A stretch of DNA of 64,000 nt from positions 372,001 to 436,000 of the forward strand of contig NW_027478595.1 in NCBI RefSeq assembly GCF_051014685.1. The letters are read 5' to 3'. A program made the translations under genes and the position numbers. This stretch comes from Ptiloglossa arizonensis (taxonomy: Eukaryota > Arthropoda > Insecta > Hymenoptera > Colletidae). The notes under the pieces are model-generated. The model made no database searches and had not been told where the DNA came from. It saw nothing but the letters and a program-made list of their open reading frames with translations. Below are positions 60,600 to 64,000 of this stretch, piece by piece. Position 1 is the first letter of the stretch. Every line of letters starts with the position of its first letter.

Positions 60600-61000
60600 T
60601 ATAACGTATAACGAATAACGTAAAACGTATAACGCATAATGTATAACGTATAACGTATAACGTATTACGTATAACCTATGACGTATAACGTATAACGTAT
60701 AACGAATAACGTAAAACGTATAACGCATAATGTATAACGTATAACGTATAACGTATTACGTATAACCTATGACGTATAACGTATAACGTATAACGTATAT
60801 CTTGTAACGAAAAACGTATAACGAATAACGTAAAACGTATGACGCATTACATGCTACGTATAAAGTATAACATTCAACGTATAACCTATGACGTATAACG
60901 TATAACTTGTAACGTATAACGTATAACGTATAACGTATAACCTATAACGTATAACGTATAACGTATAACGTATAACGTATAACGTATAACGTATAACGTA
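60600..61000. repeat. 400-unit higher-order repeat of the right arm, anchored part of copy 1
   Basis: Two ATAACGC/ATAATGT cassettes 91 bp apart (anchors 60629 and 60720) are followed by the diverged cassette anchor at 60839. The same three markers recur exactly 2,800 bp (400 units) later. Confidence 0.8.
60797..60887. repeat. Diverged 91-bp cassette, copy 25 (ATGACGC type, ATATCTT start)
   Basis: The anchor is at 60839. It is preceded by a 91-bp doublet of the ATAACGC/ATAATGT cassette. Confidence 0.9.
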
Positions 61001-61377
61001 TAACGTGTAACGTATAACGTATAACGTATAACGTATAACGTATAACGTATAACGTATAACGTATAACGTATAACGTATAACGTATAACGTATAACGTATA
61101 ACGTATGACGTATAACGTATAACGTATAACGTATAAAGTATAACGTATAATGTATAACGTATAACGTATAACGTATAACGTATTACGTATAACGTATAAC
61201 GTATAACGTATAACGTATAACGTATAACGTATAACGTATAACGTATAACGTATAACGTATATCGTATAACGTATAACGTATAACGTATAACGTATAACGT
61301 ATAACGTATAACGTATAACGTATAACGTATAACGTATTACGTATAACCTATGACGTATAACGTATAACGTATAACGT

Positions 61378-61468
61378 ATATCTTGTAACGAAAAACGTAT
61401 AACGAATAACGTAAAACGTATGACGCATTACATGCTACGTATAAAGTATAACATTCAACGTATAACCT
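61378..61468. repeat. Diverged 91-bp cassette, copy 26 (ATGACGC type, ATATCTT start)
   Basis: The anchor at 61420 is 581 bp (83 units) after copy 25. Only ATTACGT, ATAACCT and ATGACGT stand before it; the rest of the usual upstream cassette is missing. Confidence 0.9.
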
Positions 61469-63399
61469 ATGACGTATAACGTATAACTTGTAACGTATAA
61501 CGTATAACGTATAACGTATAACCTATAACGTATAACGTATAACGTATAACGTATAACGTATAACGTATAACGTATAACGTATAACGTATAACGTATAACG
61601 TATAACGTATAACGTATAACGTGTAACGTATAACGTATAACGTATAACGTATAACGTATAACGTATAACGTATAACGTATAACGTATAACGTATAACGTA
61701 TAACGTATAACGTATAACGTATGACGTATAACGTATAACGTATAACGTATAAAGTATAACGTATAATGTATAACGTATAACGTATAACGTATAACGTATT
61801 ACGTATAACGTATAACGTATAACGTATAACGTATAACGTATAACGTATAACGTATAACGTATAACGTATAACGTATATCGTATAACGTATAACGTATAAC
61901 GTATAACGTATAACGTATAACGTATAACGTATAACGTATAACGTATAACGTATAACGTATGACGTATAACGTATAACGTATAACGTATAACGTATAACGT
62001 ATAACCTATGACGTATAACGTATAACGTATAACGTATAACCTATGACGTATAACGTATAACGTATAACGTATAACGTATAACGTATAATGTATAACGTAT
62101 AACATGTAACGTATAACGTATAACGTATAACGTGTAACGTATAACGTGTAACGTATATCGTATAACGTATAACGTATAACGTATAACGTATAACGTATAA
62201 CGTATAACGTATAACGTATAACGTATAACGTATAACGTATAACGTATAACGTATAACGTATAACGTCTAACGTATAACGTATAACGTATAACGTATAACG
62301 TCTAACGTATAACGTATAACGTATAACGTATAACGTATAACGTATAACGTATAACGTATAACGTCTAACGTATAACGTATAACGTATAACGTATAACGTA
62401 TAACGTATAACGTATAACGTATAACGTATAACGTATAACGTATAACGTATGACGTATAACGTATAACGTATAACGTATAACGTATAACGTATAACGTATA
62501 ACGTATAACGTATGACGTATAACGTATAACGTATAACGTATAAAGTATAACGTATAATGTATAACGTATAACGTATAACGTATAACGTATTACGTATAAC
62601 GTATAACGTATAACGTATAACGTATAACGTATAACGTATAACGTATAACGTATAACGTATAACGTATAACGTATAACGTATAACGTATAACGTATAACGT
62701 ATAACGTATAACGTATAACGTATAACGTATAACGTATAACGTATAACGTATAACGTATAACGTATAACGTATAACGTATAACGTATATCGTATAACGTAT
62801 AACGTATAACGAATAACGTAAAACGTATAACGCATAATGTATAACGTATAACGTATAACGTATTACGTATAACCTATGACGTATAACGTATAACGTATAA
62901 CGTATAACGTATAACGTATAACGTATAACGTATAACGTATAACGTATAACGTATAACGTATAACGTATAACGTATAACGTATAACGTATAACGTCTAACG
63001 TATAACGTATAACGTATAACGTATAACGTCTAACGTATAACGTATAACGTATAACGTATAACGTATAACGTATAACGTATAACGTATAACGTATAACGTA
63101 TAACGTATAACGTCTAACGTATAACGTATAACGTATAACGTATAACGTCTAACGTATAACGTATAACGTATAACGTATAACGTATAACGTATAACGTATA
63201 ACGTATAACGTATAACGTATAACGTATAACGTATAACGTATAACGTATAACGTATAACGTATAACGTATAACGTATAACGTATAACGTATAACGTATAAC
63301 GTATAACGTATAACGTATAACGTATAACGTATAACGTATAACGTATAACGTATAACGTATAACGTATAACGTATAACGTATAACGTATATCGTATAACG

Positions 63400-63800
63400 T
63401 ATAACGTATAACGAATAACGTAAAACGTATAACGCATAATGTATAACGTATAACGTATAACGTATTACGTATAACCTATGACGTATAACGTATAACGTAT
63501 AACGAATAACGTAAAACGTATAACGCATAATGTATAACGTATAACGTATAACGTATTACGTATAACCTATGACGTATAACGTATAACGTATAACATATAT
63601 CTTGTAACGAAAAACGTATAACGAATAACGTAAAACGTATGACGCATTACATGCTACGTATAAAGTATAACATTCAACGTATAACCTATGACGTATAACG
63701 TATAACTTGTAACGTATAACGTATAACGTATAACGTATAACCTATAACGTATAACGTATAACGTATAACGTATAACGTATAACGTATAACGTATAACGTA
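63400..63800. repeat. 400-unit higher-order repeat of the right arm, anchored part of copy 2
   Basis: The anchors are 63429, 63520 and 63639. The ATATCTT that follows at 63968 is 2,590 bp after its counterpart at 61378, so this copy is 30 units shorter in the run between. Confidence 0.8.
63597..63687. repeat. Diverged 91-bp cassette, copy 27 (ATGACGC type, ATATCTT start)
   Basis: The anchor at 63639 is 2,800 bp after copy 25. An ATAACAT stands directly before it, a private change. Confidence 0.9.
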
Positions 63801-63967
63801 TAACGTATAACGTATAACGTATAACGTATAACGTATAACGTATAACGTATAACGTATAACGTATAACGTATAACGTATAACGTATAACGTATAACGTATA
63901 ACGTATAACGTATAACGTATAACGTATTACGTATAACCTATGACGTATAACGTATAACGTATAACGT

Positions 63968-64000
63968 ATATCTTGTAACGAAAAACGTATAACGAATAAC
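63968..64000. repeat. Diverged 91-bp cassette, copy 28, cut by the window end
   Basis: ATATCTT, GTAACGA and AAAACGT are present and the window ends one unit later. By position it is the partner of copy 26. Confidence 0.8.

Larger units (their letters stand above)
1..64000. repeat. 7-bp satellite array, unit ATAACGT, about 9,140 head-to-tail copies
   Basis: Every line of the window reads as consecutive 7-mers of ATAACGT or a variant, usually with one substitution. Common variants are GTAACGT, CTAACGT, TTAACGT, ACAACGT, AAAACGT, AGAACGT, ATGACGT, ATTACGT, ATATCGT, ATAGCGT, ATAAAGT, ATAATGT, ATAACAT, ATAACCT, ATAACGA and ATAACGC, so all seven positions can change. All units point the same way. 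The consensus is 28.6% GC, has one CpG per unit and carries three A to two T on the plus strand. Satellites of this kind normally sit in constitutive heterochromatin; that placement is inference. Both ends are inside the array, so its full length is unknown. Confidence 0.98.
55291..64000. repeat. Right-arm domain of the satellite, marked by ATATCTT
   Basis: No core cassette appears here. The 91-bp diverged cassettes in this arm, except the one at 56723, begin with ATATCTT where all others begin with ATAACTT. ATATCTT occurs nowhere else in the window. The arm continues past the window end, where a further cassette is cut off. Confidence 0.78.

Noticed and set aside
58313..60637. Long minus-strand open frames (774, 621, 554, 537 codons and many shorter) as protein genes
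   Set aside because: They are a consequence of the 7-bp unit having no stop in any minus frame. They begin at chance ATG and end at chance stops made by variant units, overlap each other in all three frames, and show no domain or codon bias beyond YVIRYTL repeats.
1..64000. Telomere repeat
   Set aside because: The unit has no G run, does not match TTAGGG, TTTAGGG, TTAGG or TTAGGC, and is rich in mutated units and higher-order repeats, unlike a telomerase-made end.
1..64000. TATA-like promoter boxes and ACGT transcription-factor cores
   Set aside because: TATAAC and ACGT occur every 7 bp by construction, so they say nothing about real promoters. Binding of ACGT-recognising factors is possible but unsupported here.
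1..64000. G-quadruplex or i-motif potential
   Set aside because: Each unit has a single G and a single C; no G or C tract exists on either strand.
1..64000. Mobile element, integron or phage remnants
   Set aside because: I found no terminal inverted repeat, target-site duplication, poly-A tail or coding remnant. The duplicated segments are all made of the same satellite.
1..64000. Bacterial or organelle origin
   Set aside because: I know of no such replicon with 64 kb of a 7-bp repeat, and there is not one gene in the window. Eukaryotic satellite is the simpler reading.
1..64000. Pure sequencing or assembly artefact
   Set aside because: Ordered private variants, nested duplications with their own later changes, and a constant register are hard to make by error. 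Copy number of near-identical segments could still be wrong.

Overview
This window is one uninterrupted satellite-DNA array. The unit is the 7-mer ATAACGT (reverse strand ACGTTAT), repeated head to tail about 9,140 times from base 1 to base 64,000. Both ends lie inside the array. I found no gene, RNA gene, transposon, regulatory site or unique sequence anywhere in it. A simple-sequence array this long, with higher-order repeats, points to nuclear heterochromatin of a eukaryote (pericentromeric, subtelomeric, sex-chromosome or B-chromosome blocks are the usual homes). The sequence does not let me name the organism or chromosome. The unit matches no telomeric repeat I know.

The information lies in the mutated units, which form barcodes. 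Most differ from ATAACGT by one substitution, and they recur in fixed strings (cassettes) that show which segments were copied from which. Three domains can be told apart. The left arm (1 to about 9.6 kb) has a higher-order period of about 4.0-4.1 kb. The core (about 9.6-55.3 kb) is full of ATATCCT/ATAACGC and ATACCGT/ATATCGC cassettes and is built from large copies: 5.28 kb tandem, 2.8 kb tandem, 3.95 kb, 2.6 kb copied 6,482 bp away, and a pair 3.77 kb apart. The right arm (about 55.3-64 kb) lacks the core cassettes and has its own marker (ATATCTT) and a 2,800-bp repeat. A highly diverged 91-bp cassette (13 units, 27 full copies plus one cut by the window end) runs through all three domains.

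Every copy-to-copy distance I measured is a whole number of 7-bp units, except across one extra T at 12586-12589. Copies differ in length mainly by whole units gained or lost inside pure ATAACGT runs. This is the pattern expected from unequal exchange, slippage or amplification in units of seven, followed by homogenisation.

The minus strand shows long open frames, the longest 774 codons at 58313-60637. They are a by-product of the unit. Seven is not a multiple of three, so all three minus frames read the same seven residues (YVIRYTL) without a stop, while every plus frame has a TAA each 21 bases. None is annotated as a gene.
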